From Mucilaginibacter polytrichastri (GTDB lineage Bacteria; Bacteroidota; Bacteroidia; Sphingobacteriales; Sphingobacteriaceae): a stretch of 56,941 nt of DNA. The first letter of the stretch is position 1. Every line of letters starts with the position of its first letter. Under the pieces are notes generated by a model, which worked only from the letters and a program-made list of their open reading frames with translations, did no database searches and was not told the origin of the DNA. Made by a program: the position numbers and the translations under genes. Positions 21,992 through 29,921 of the stretch are shown piece by piece. The DNA lies in the NCBI RefSeq assembly GCF_001911425.1, contig NZ_MPPL01000001.1, forward strand, positions 5,591,436 to 5,648,376. Direction: 5' to 3'.

Positions 21992-23308
21992 ATGAAAAAA
22001 TTTCTCTCTTCCCAGCTTTCCATCATCACATACAGTTTCCGTTGGACTATCATTGTACTCCCTGTTGGCATAGCCATCGGCAGCGTAGTAGCCCTGTTTT
22101 TATGGTTACTGAACATGGCTATTCATTACCGCTTTTTACATTCCTGGTTATTGTATTTGCTGCCTGTTGCAGGTATTGTTATCCATTTTCTATATAAACT
22201 GTACGGGCGTTCGGCAGAGCGGGGTAATAATTTAATTATCGACGAAATCCATGAGCCCGGTGCGGGCGTACCTAAACGCATGGCACCGCTTATTTTAATT
22301 ACCACTGTTATTACCCACTTATTTGGTGGTTCTGCCGGTCGGGAAGGTACGGCAGTACAAATAGGAGGCAGTATAGCCGATTTTTTTGCCGGGCTGTTTA
22401 AATTAAACCCGGAAGACAAGCGCCTGCTGCTTACCGCCGGTATTGCTGCCGGTTTCGGGGCTGTATTTGGTACGCCGTTAACCGGGACTATTTTTGCCAT
22501 AGAAGTAATTACCATAGGGCGAATGCAATACAATGCCTTGCTGCCCTGCCTTATTGCCGGTTTTGCGGGCGATGCCACCGTTGCCGCTTGGGGCATCCAC
22601 CACACTGCTTACCATATAGATGTGGTAAAAACCAGTGCAGAATATTATAGCCACCATTTGCCAATTGATTTATTGTTGCTGGTGAAGGTGATCTTTGCTT
22701 CGGCTTTGTTTGGCCTGGCTAGTTATCTGTTTGCTAACGCGACACATGCCGTAAAGGCCTTCTCACTTAAACTGATTAAAATAGATTGGCTGATCCCGGT
22801 TAGTGGTGGATTAATTATCATCGGTTTGACTTTCTTAATCGGAAAAACAGACTACCTCAGTTTGGGTGTAGAGCCTCAACACCCCGGAGCGGCCACTATT
22901 GTGTCAGCCTTTCAGCAAAACGGTGCAGATCTATTTAGCTGGTTATGGAAACTAATCTATACAGCCATAACCCTAGGTACAGGTTTTAAAGGCGGTGAGG
23001 TAACCCCGCTGTTTTATATCGGCGCTACATTGGGTAATACATTGGCCGGTTTTTTAAACGCGCCGGTAAGTTTATTTGCAGCATTAGGCTTCATTGCCGT
23101 ATTTGCCGGGTCTACCAATACACCCTTGGCCTGCACGTTAATGGGCATTGAATTATTTGGCGGCGAACATGCTATGCTATTTGCCGTTGCCTGTTTTACA
23201 GCTTACTTTTTTAGTGGAGACTCCGGGATTTATACTGCCCAGCGAAAAGAGAATGATAAGATTGAAAATGGCTATTGGGACAGGTTATTTGGTAAATACA
23301 AAAGATAG
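21992..23308 (+). CDS. CLC-F type fluoride/proton antiporter
   Basis: CLC-family membrane antiporter, 438 residues, about ten to twelve membrane helices. The canonical GSGIP anion-site motif is GNNLI (78-82), and the gating-glutamate motif GREGP is GREGT (116-120, Glu 118). The helix N region reads GFKGGEVTPLF. These deviations, and the fluoride riboswitch directly upstream, fit the fluoride-exporting CLC-F branch rather than chloride channels. It would expel cytoplasmic fluoride by exchange with protons. A single gene under its own riboswitch; no other fluoride-resistance gene (crcB/fluc) is adjacent. Confidence 0.9.
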   Translation: MKKFLSSQLSIITYSFRWTIIVLPVGIAIGSVVALFLWLLNMAIHYRFLHSWLLYLLPVAGIVIHFLYKLYGRSAERGNNLIIDEIHEPGAGVPKRMAPLILITTVITHLFGGSAGREGTAVQIGGSIADFFAGLFKLNPEDKRLLLTAGIAAGFGAVFGTPLTGTIFAIEVITIGRMQYNALLPCLIAGFAGDATVAAWGIHHTAYHIDVVKTSAEYYSHHLPIDLLLLVKVIFASALFGLASYLFANATHAVKAFSLKLIKIDWLIPVSGGLIIIGLTFLIGKTDYLSLGVEPQHPGAATIVSAFQQNGADLFSWLWKLIYTAITLGTGFKGGEVTPLFYIGATLGNTLAGFLNAPVSLFAALGFIAVFAGSTNTPLACTLMGIELFGGEHAMLFAVACFTAYFFSGDSGIYTAQRKENDKIENGYWDRLFGKYKR

Positions 23309-23445
23309 CCTCTTTTCGATTCCTTCCTGAGAGGAGTTAGAGGTATGTTATGCGGATTTTAAATCTTAATTTCAGCGTAATTAATCTTTTATCAAACAAA
23401 CATATTCGCCCCAGAGCGTTATATACTTTATAAACATAAACCATC

Positions 23446-23925
23446 ATGACCACCTTCAAAAAAATACTTATAGGGATAGACGATAGTAAGTTTGCTAAAC
23501 ATGCTGCCAAAACAGGTTTCGATCTGGCTAAACAATTTGGTGCCGCAGTAGGGTTAGTACATATTATTGAAGCCACTTATATCCCGTCGCCGGTCACAGA
23601 TACTACCATCGGTATGCCGATTGAAACGGGTGTTAGTATGGTTAATGTAGAAATGTTGGATATCCAAAACCATATTTCGGACGATATTATCGAAAGCACC
23701 ATCAAAGCCTATGGGGAAGGCTTGGAAGTAACTCATTTTACAGATTACAGTTCTACCGCCGAAGGTATTATCAATTGCAGCAAAGCGTTTAATGCAGACC
23801 TCATTGTAATAGGTACCCACAGCCGTACCGGTTTAGACCGCCTGCTGATGGGCAGTGTAGCCGAACACGTTGTACGCCATGCAGAAATGCCGGTACTGGT
23901 AGTGCCGTTTAAAGAAGAAGTTTAG
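23446..23925 (+). CDS. Universal stress protein, UspA family
   Basis: 159 residues, a single Usp domain. N-terminal FKKILIGIDDSKFAKHAAKTGFDLAKQFGA and the ATP-binding loop GTHSRTGLDRLLMGSVAEHVV (G-x2-G-x9-G-S/T pattern) followed by MPVLVVPF suggest the nucleotide-binding subclass. A cytoplasmic stress-linked role is known for the family; the specific trigger is unknown. A 14-bp AT-rich hairpin follows the stop codon. Confidence 0.93.
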   Translation: MTTFKKILIGIDDSKFAKHAAKTGFDLAKQFGAAVGLVHIIEATYIPSPVTDTTIGMPIETGVSMVNVEMLDIQNHISDDIIESTIKAYGEGLEVTHFTDYSSTAEGIINCSKAFNADLIVIGTHSRTGLDRLLMGSVAEHVVRHAEMPVLVVPFKEEV

Positions 23926-23967
23926 TTATTAAGTTATTATAAAACAACCAACCAATAACTTAATAAC
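23925..23967. terminator. AT-rich hairpin between uspA-like gene and serB fusion
   Basis: Perfect 14-bp arms GTTATTAAGTTATT (23925-23938) and AATAACTTAATAAC (23954-23967) between convergent genes. There is no GC core, so it may be a quasi-repeat hairpin rather than an efficient terminator. Confidence 0.4.
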
Positions 23968-23976
23968 AAATAACCC

Positions 23977-25269
23977 TTAATACAGCAGTCTGAATTTTAT
24001 AGTTTGTGGTATTGCTTTAAGCTCATTTAAAACCTCTGCATCATAACCTTTATTTACATCGGTAATTACGTAACCTATCTGGTGGTTGGTTACCAGAAAC
24101 TCGCCCACAATGTTAATGTTGTGGCGGGCAAATACTTCATTGATTTTAGCAAGTATCCCCGGCACGTTTTCGTGAATATGGATTAGGCGGTGGGCATTAT
24201 TTACGCGCGGCGGCTGCAGATCTGGGAAGTTGCAGCTGGTATGCGTTTTGCCCTCGTTCATAAATGAGATTACACGTTTAGGTATAAAATCGAAATTGCG
24301 TGGATTATATTTTGGATCGTCGAAAATGATGACGCCGTTTTCGCAGGCAGTGTCGGCCAGTTTGCGGCTGGCAACCTTACCAAAGCAACCAATCACTTTT
24401 AGTCTTGGTGCGCCGGCCAGTTGTTCGGGCGTTGGTTGTATATCTTCGGCACAAAGTAATACGCCTGCTTCTTCCAGGTATTTCTCTTCTATACTATCAC
24501 GCTGACGTACGTTGTAACCTTCCTTTTGCATCTGGATTATCGCTTCTTCATCTACCTTGCCGGCTATCAGACACTTAATCCTGTTTTTAGGGTAAGATAT
24601 GGCACGCGGCAACCTGTTGATGTACAAGAACTCGTCAAAGCTGGGGGTAATATGGTCGGCTTTTTCGGTAACAGATTTACGTTCGATGTTTTCGGTATAG
24701 GCAAAGAATTTTTTAATCATGCCCGATTCCTTTAACTGGAAATCAGAATAACCATCACCGATGCCAAAGATATCGCCCGGCAGGTTCAGCTCTTTCAGCA
24801 GCTTAACTTTGCCGCCTTCTTGCGAGAGCGGGTTGGTACGGTCATAACCCACAATTTTATCTGCCTCATCAAAAATGAAAGTATTGGCATAAATGTTTTC
24901 TTTTTTGATATGATACTCGGTAACCACCGGGATAATAAACTCTTTAAATCCGCCGGATACGATCAATACCTCATCCTGGTGGTTTTTAAAGAAATCGCTG
25001 TTGCGTGAAAATGAGGTCGATACCTTTTTGCGCAGGTGGCGAATCAGTTGTTTAAGATGTTCGCGCGTGGCCTCGAGTAGTTTTACACGCTGCTCCAGGC
25101 TATCTGTAAATGACAGGCGGCCTTCCATAGAGGCGTTGGTCAGATCTTCAATTTTCTTGTAAATCAGTTCGCGGTCGGGGTGGTCTTTGAGCGAAATACG
25201 GGCCAGTTCGTCTAGGGCTTCTACTTGTGTAAATGTACTGTCGAAATCAATGATATAATACTGGCTCAT
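23977..25269 (-). CDS. serB: Phosphoserine phosphatase fused to NAD-domain-less SerA remnant with ACT domain
   Basis: 430 residues. Residues 1-215 are an HAD phosphatase of SerB type: motif I DFDST, motif II IVSGG, motif III GGK, motif IV GIGDGYSD, so it should release serine from phosphoserine. Residues about 220-330 (IKCLIAGKV, LKVIGCFGKVASRKLADTACENGVIIFDD) match the substrate-binding half of D-3-phosphoglycerate dehydrogenase. The NAD-binding Rossmann domain is absent: the protein jumps straight to the SerA C-terminus (CNFPDLQPP) and an ACT domain (about 355-430). The serine-binding residues of SerA (HIHENVPG, HNINIVG) are retained, suggesting feedback sensing of serine by the phosphatase (inference). 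The serine-degrading enzyme is at 8149. Confidence 0.88.
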   Translation of the reverse strand: MSQYYIIDFDSTFTQVEALDELARISLKDHPDRELIYKKIEDLTNASMEGRLSFTDSLEQRVKLLEATREHLKQLIRHLRKKVSTSFSRNSDFFKNHQDEVLIVSGGFKEFIIPVVTEYHIKKENIYANTFIFDEADKIVGYDRTNPLSQEGGKVKLLKELNLPGDIFGIGDGYSDFQLKESGMIKKFFAYTENIERKSVTEKADHITPSFDEFLYINRLPRAISYPKNRIKCLIAGKVDEEAIIQMQKEGYNVRQRDSIEEKYLEEAGVLLCAEDIQPTPEQLAGAPRLKVIGCFGKVASRKLADTACENGVIIFDDPKYNPRNFDFIPKRVISFMNEGKTHTSCNFPDLQPPRVNNAHRLIHIHENVPGILAKINEVFARHNINIVGEFLVTNHQIGYVITDVNKGYDAEVLNELKAIPQTIKFRLLY

Positions 25270-25389
25270 CGTATTTTAGTATAGATTAAGTTTTGCGCAA
25301 AAATGCAAAATTTAAAGTCAGTAAGTAGATTTAAATGAAATTCGTTGCCTTGTGAGAAATAAGAAACCGGAGATAAATAAAAAATCTAA

Positions 25390-25475
25390 CTCACGCGCGT
25401 CTCTGGCGCGTGCGGATTGGTCGGGCATTTCCAAATGCCCGTCCGTTTAAACACACGCGTTGCAAACGCGCGCAA
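25390..25475. repeat. GC-rich three-hairpin REP-like repeat, copy 1
   Basis: Three successive hairpins: CACGCGC/GCGCGTG, GGGCATTT/AAATGCCC and GCGTT/AACGC. It aligns along its length with 29677-29760, ending in the shared phrase GTTGCAAACGCGCGCAAG. It lies in the 263-base gap between the serB fusion and the next gene. Confidence 0.8.
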
Positions 25476-25532
25476 GATTGCGATTGGCACTTTGTATTTA
25501 TCTAAAAAGACTTTCGTTCTTTAGCTTTATAA

Positions 25533-26036
25533 TTAGCCCATGGAGTTGGCTATAATAACAAAACCTATAATAAGCGCTACCCCTGCTGCAACCCCACCAA
25601 ATATGGCTATATAATGCCCGGCTGTACGCCTTGCAGTGGTACGTTGGTAAGCGGCATCTCTAAAGGCTTTTACGTATATAGAATCCCGCAGCAGGGCGGT
25701 GTCTCTTGTGGTAACGTTGTTTGGTTTAAAATAATCGGAGGTGTAATCAATATGTTTATAACCCTCTCTTACTTTACTCATGCCTGCAGGGGTAACCGGG
25801 GTTCTGAATAGATTGGGCGGCCCCGAAAGGGGATTACGGTTGGGCGAAAATTGTAACATATAATCGTCACGGTGTTTTCTGAATTGTTTTAGATCGGCAC
25901 GATTCAGCTTAAAATGATTTGCATCCTCTTTAGCTTGAGTAATCAGGGTTGAGGAATCTCTTAATACGGTTTGGGCATGCAGATTAGGGGCGATTAAGCA
26001 TGACGAAAACAGCAGGCATATCAGGCGTTTTGTCAT
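25533..26036 (-). CDS. Exported or membrane protein of unknown function
   Basis: 167 residues, unrecognised. N-terminal signal (MTKRLICLLFSSCLIAPNLHA), a charged helical middle (LKQFRKHRDDYMLQFSPN), and a C-terminal membrane helix (about 143-165, AIFGGVAAGVALIIGFVIIA). The topology would put the middle on the outer side of the inner membrane. A REP-like repeat lies just downstream of the stop. Confidence 0.65.
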   Translation of the reverse strand: MTKRLICLLFSSCLIAPNLHAQTVLRDSSTLITQAKEDANHFKLNRADLKQFRKHRDDYMLQFSPNRNPLSGPPNLFRTPVTPAGMSKVREGYKHIDYTSDYFKPNNVTTRDTALLRDSIYVKAFRDAAYQRTTARRTAGHYIAIFGGVAAGVALIIGFVIIANSMG

Positions 26037-26143
26037 TCACAATTATAGTGTAAATTAAGCAAGGATTTGTAAATAATAGGTGAATCTTACTTTGGGTTAA
26101 CCACAAGCGCAACACTTGCAGTTGTGAAGAAAGTCCTTCGTCT

Positions 26144-27124
26144 TTATCTCTTGTCTTCCGCACTAAGTACTGCCACTACCTCATCAATAGTTTTATCAAT
26201 TGGCTTAAATTCAAAACCAATGGCTTTTTTAATTTTGGTGTTATCATAGTTCTGCACAATACTGGCAGATTGCGCCGATATTTTATCGAGCGCCGGGCTT
26301 TTACCGGTTAAAGTACCTATAAGCGATGCACCGCGCCAGGCCAGTTCCAGCATCCAGGATTTAGCTTGTTTAGTTGGAGCCTTTACATGGAAACGTTCGG
26401 CAATGGTGTCAAACAAATCTTTATAGTACCAGTTTTCGGCATTGATAATATAGCGTTCGGCGGTAATATCGGTGTTCATGAGGGTAATCATGCATTGGGC
26501 TACGTCGGCCACATCAACCAGGCCTACGCTTCCGCCGGTATAAAAGATGAGGCCTTTGCGCACGGTTTCAAAAATTTGTCCGCTGCCACTTGCACCTGCA
26601 CTGGCGCCGATAATTACCGATGGATTAACAATGGCAGCATCCAGACCTTCGGCAATACCGCGCCAAACTTCCATTTCGCTTTCCAGTTTAGATATGGCGT
26701 AGATGTTATTAACCGGGGTTTCTTCCAGGTAATGTTTCTCGGTAATCAGCTCGCCGGTTTTGGCAACACCCACAGCGGCTATCGAGCTTACGTGGATCAG
26801 CCTTGCGCCGGCATCAATACAAGCATTAACTACATTGGCTGTGCCGGTAACATTGGTATTAATCATCGGCTCTTTATCAGCCTGTTTAAATGATACCCAT
26901 GCCGCGCAATGGTACACCTGCGTTATGCCTTCCATGGCGGCTTCCAGTGCAAAAATATCGCAAATGTCAGCCTCCACCCACTCAATGAGGTTACTGTAAG
27001 GGATAAGTATTTGTGGCATAACAGAATGGTTTCGCCGGGTGCAGCGCAAGGGTAAACCCTTTTCGGCAAGCTGTTTAACCAGCTCCGTACCCAAAAAACC
27101 TGTTGCACCGGTTACCAGTATCAT
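26144..27124 (-). CDS. NAD(P)-dependent epimerase/dehydratase (extended SDR)
   Basis: 326 residues of the extended short-chain dehydrogenase fold. GATGFLGTELV is the N-terminal Gly-rich nucleotide motif; HVSSIAAVG and YAISKLESE supply the catalytic Ser and the Tyr-x3-Lys pair; NPSVIIG follows. Closest in look to the dihydroflavonol reductase/hopanoid-A-like subgroup, but the substrate cannot be fixed. It is divergent from the arginase-fold gene at 27198. Confidence 0.88.
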   Translation of the reverse strand: MILVTGATGFLGTELVKQLAEKGLPLRCTRRNHSVMPQILIPYSNLIEWVEADICDIFALEAAMEGITQVYHCAAWVSFKQADKEPMINTNVTGTANVVNACIDAGARLIHVSSIAAVGVAKTGELITEKHYLEETPVNNIYAISKLESEMEVWRGIAEGLDAAIVNPSVIIGASAGASGSGQIFETVRKGLIFYTGGSVGLVDVADVAQCMITLMNTDITAERYIINAENWYYKDLFDTIAERFHVKAPTKQAKSWMLELAWRGASLIGTLTGKSPALDKISAQSASIVQNYDNTKIKKAIGFEFKPIDKTIDEVVAVLSAEDKR

Positions 27125-27197
27125 GCTTGTAATTTTTTAGAAAACAGTGCAAATTAATTGAATTAAATTGATATTTGAGCTTTTGTAAAGCATCCCT

Positions 27198-28382
27198 ATG
27201 TCATTAACAGATTTTCTGTCGCCTGTTGATCTGAGCAGCGTTACACCCAAGCAAGGCTTTAACAACAGCCAGCTGGGGAGTAAGATCAATATATATGCCG
27301 GGCATTTTCCCGATCTGGAAGAGCAACAGTACGACATGGCTATTATTGGCGTAATGGAAGACCGCCATGCAATTAACAACGAAGGATGCTCTACCGCACC
27401 CAACTATGTGCGCGAACGTTTGTACCTGTTGCATGAAGGCAGCTTTGCTGTAAAAATAGCCGACTTGGGCAATATCCGCCGTGGCGCAACCATTACCGAT
27501 ACCTATGTAGCGCTTAAAACCGTAGTAAATGAACTCATAAGGGCAAATATATTACCCATTATTATTGGCGGCGGGCAAGACCTTACCTATGCACAGTTTA
27601 TGGCCTATGAAGACCTGGAGCAAAGGGTAGACCTGGTAGTGATAGACCAGGCTTTTGACCTTGACGATGATTTTGAACGTAACCATTTCGAAACTACCTC
27701 GGCTTCATTTTTAAGCAAGATTCTGCTGCACGAGCCCAATTACCTGTTTAACTTTAGTAACCTGGGTTACCAGACGTATTTTGCCAGCCAGGAAAGTTTG
27801 CGTGTAATGGATAAGCTATTGTTTGATGTACATCGCCTGGGCGAACTAAGCGGCAAGATCAACGTGGCCGAGCCGGTGATTCGCAATGCCAGCATGATTA
27901 GCTTTGATATGGGGGCTGTCCGTGCAGCCGATGCCATGGGCAATGCCAATGCATCGCCCAATGGGTTTTATGGCGAAGAGGCTTGCCAAATTTGCCGTTA
28001 TGCCGGTTACAACGATAAATTAACCTCCATAGGTTTTTACGAGTTTAACCCGGCTTACGATGTTAACGGGCAAACCGCCATGCTGATGGCCCAGATGATC
28101 TGGTATTTTGTAGAAGGCTTTTATAACCGGAAGTCAGATTTTCCGCTGAACCCCAAATCGCAATACCTGATCTATAAAACTACGCTTACGCATGATGACC
28201 ATGAACTGGTGTTTGTAAAAAGCAAAAAATCAGACAGGTGGTGGATGCAGGTACCGTACCCGGCAAATGGCTCGCTTAACGAGCGTTTCCACTTAGTACC
28301 CTGCCGATACGAAGATTACCAAACTGCAGTGAGCGGCGAAATGCCCGACCTGTGGTGGCGTACTTACCAAAAATTAAGCTAA
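27198..28382 (+). CDS. Arginase/formimidoylglutamase-fold protein with partly lost metal ligands
   Basis: 394 residues with the ureohydrolase fold. The family motif GGxHD/S reads IIGGGQDLTYA (His to Gln), DAHxD reads VIDQAFDLDDD (central His lost), and SxDxDxxDP reads SFDMGAVRAAD (second Asp lost, Pro lost). Of the six usual Mn ligands only three aspartates remain, so ordinary arginase or formiminoglutamase activity is doubtful. C-terminal helix and strand order (TSIGFYEFNPAYDVNGQTAMLMAQMI) is well preserved, arguing for a folded, selected protein. It may be a binding or structural protein. The gene has its own start and is divergent from the SDR gene. Confidence 0.82.
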   Translation: MSLTDFLSPVDLSSVTPKQGFNNSQLGSKINIYAGHFPDLEEQQYDMAIIGVMEDRHAINNEGCSTAPNYVRERLYLLHEGSFAVKIADLGNIRRGATITDTYVALKTVVNELIRANILPIIIGGGQDLTYAQFMAYEDLEQRVDLVVIDQAFDLDDDFERNHFETTSASFLSKILLHEPNYLFNFSNLGYQTYFASQESLRVMDKLLFDVHRLGELSGKINVAEPVIRNASMISFDMGAVRAADAMGNANASPNGFYGEEACQICRYAGYNDKLTSIGFYEFNPAYDVNGQTAMLMAQMIWYFVEGFYNRKSDFPLNPKSQYLIYKTTLTHDDHELVFVKSKKSDRWWMQVPYPANGSLNERFHLVPCRYEDYQTAVSGEMPDLWWRTYQKLS

Positions 28383-28440
28383 CCAAATTTATACGGATGC
28401 GTTATTTTTAACGTTAATATCCCTTATAATTAAGTAATTA

Positions 28441-29586
28441 ATGAAAAAGATATTCTTCTATATAGCACTTTTTATACCCGCAATATCATTTGCGCAGGCA
28501 CCGCAACAATTTACCATCAGAGGCAAAATAGCTAACGCAGTACCACCTGCCAAGGTTTATTTGTTTTATACGCTGGGTGCCAACCGCATGGTAGATTCGA
28601 GCGCCATTAGTGTAGGCGGTTTCCAGATCTCTGGTACCGTATTAAACCCCGTAAATGCCACATTGCTGTATGATCATAAAGGTGTAGGGATGGAGAAACT
28701 GGATAACAACAGTGCCGACATGATGAACCTTTACCTCGAGCCCGGAATTATTGGCGTTAACGCCGTAGATTCTATTGCCGATGGTAAAGTTACCGGCTCT
28801 GTGATTAATGATGATAATGCTAAACTGATGGGTCAGTTAACCCCGATTATAGCGAAAGCAAAAAAGATACAATACGATGCACAGCGCGCAACATTGGCCC
28901 AGCAACAGAGTGTAGAGTACCAAAATTTTATACAAGACAGGTTAAAGGCGGTACAAACACAGCAACAGGATGTGCTGAAAACTTTTGTACAAAATAACCC
29001 CAAAAGCTACCTGAGCATATTGGCGCTAAGTTCGCTTGGTGGCCCAACTGCCGACCCTGCGCCCTTGCTTGCCATGTATGATTCGCTTGACCCAAGCCTG
29101 AAAAGCATGGAGGCAGCAAAGCAGTTAAAAAAATCATTTGACGATTTAAAAGTTACCGGCATTGGTGCCATAGCACCCGATTTTACACAGGCCGATGCCG
29201 ATGGAAAACCGGTTAAGCTGTCGTCTTTCCGTGGTAAATACGTGCTGATTGATTTTTGGGCATCATGGTGTGGCCCTTGTCGCCAGGAAAACCCTAACGT
29301 GGTAAAAGCCTACAATAAATACAAAGCAAAAAACTTTACCATACTGGGTGTGTCATTAGATAAAGCAGGTGCTAAAGATGCCTGGCAAGCTGCCGTTAAG
29401 GCCGACGGCCTGATCTGGACACAGGTATCAGACCTTAAATTTTGGGATAACGAGGCCGCTGTATTGTACGCCGTACGTGCAATCCCCCAAAATTACCTGA
29501 TAGACCCGCAAGGGAAGATAATCGGTAAAAACTTAAGAGGTGCAGATCTGGATAAGAAACTGGCCGAATTATTTCCGGGATCCTGA
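28441..29586 (+). CDS. TlpA-like thioredoxin with DUF4369-type N-domain (copy 1)
   Basis: 381 residues. Signal peptide (MKKIFFYIALFIPAISFAQ), N-terminal domain (about 24-120, FTIRGKIANAVPPAKVYLFY) of the DUF4369 type, a helical linker, and a C-terminal TlpA/AhpC-like thioredoxin domain with FWASWCGPCRQENP near residue 277 and the cis-Pro loop AIPQNYLID. A periplasmic thiol-disulfide role is expected. The next + strand gene is a close paralogue 335 bases on. Confidence 0.92.
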   Translation: MKKIFFYIALFIPAISFAQAPQQFTIRGKIANAVPPAKVYLFYTLGANRMVDSSAISVGGFQISGTVLNPVNATLLYDHKGVGMEKLDNNSADMMNLYLEPGIIGVNAVDSIADGKVTGSVINDDNAKLMGQLTPIIAKAKKIQYDAQRATLAQQQSVEYQNFIQDRLKAVQTQQQDVLKTFVQNNPKSYLSILALSSLGGPTADPAPLLAMYDSLDPSLKSMEAAKQLKKSFDDLKVTGIGAIAPDFTQADADGKPVKLSSFRGKYVLIDFWASWCGPCRQENPNVVKAYNKYKAKNFTILGVSLDKAGAKDAWQAAVKADGLIWTQVSDLKFWDNEAAVLYAVRAIPQNYLIDPQGKIIGKNLRGADLDKKLAELFPGS

Positions 29587-29628
29587 TAAATTAGAGTCAA
29601 GAGCCGAGAATCAAGAACCAAGATATGT

Positions 29629-29662
29629 AAAGGCTGCGATGAATGAATTGCAGCCTTTCTTA
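29629..29662 (+). terminator. Terminator after the first TlpA-like gene
   Basis: AAAGGCTGC (29629-29637) pairs with GCAGCCTTT (29650-29658), followed by CTTA. It lies 42 bases past the stop codon. Confidence 0.65.
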
Positions 29663-29676
29663 ATAGCAGCCATTCT

Positions 29677-29760
29677 CTCTCGCGTCTTTTAACGCGTGTG
29701 TATTGGTAGGGGCATTTCAAATGCCCACCCGGTTAAGCACGGGTTGCAAACGCGCGCAAG
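29677..29760. repeat. GC-rich three-hairpin REP-like repeat, copy 2
   Basis: Aligns with 25390-25475: CGCGT/ACGCG hairpin, GGGGCATTT/AAATGCCC hairpin, then GGTTGCAAACGCGCGCAAG. Differences in the first two stems are partly compensatory. A decayed 3' piece (CTCGAGTTGCAAAGGCGCGTAAG) lies at 29800-29822. With the terminator at 29629 this fills most of the 335-base gap. Confidence 0.8.
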
Positions 29761-29886
29761 TACAAATTTATTGCAGCATTTCTTATTAGCAATCCCCGCT
29801 CGAGTTGCAAAGGCGCGTAAGTATGGTTACGTTGTTACGTACAAATCAATATCTCTTTGGCTATTTATTTTTCATCGCCCTTTTTA

Positions 29887-29894
29887 TATATTTG
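29887..29894 (+). promoter_or_regulatory. Candidate -7 box of the second TlpA-like gene
   Basis: TATATTTG, a perfect TAnnTTTG match, 27 bases before the start codon. A TTG lies at 29857 but 27 bases away, longer than usual. Confidence 0.35.
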
Positions 29895-29921
29895 ATTTTT
29901 AACTACCTCTAAAAAAACAAC

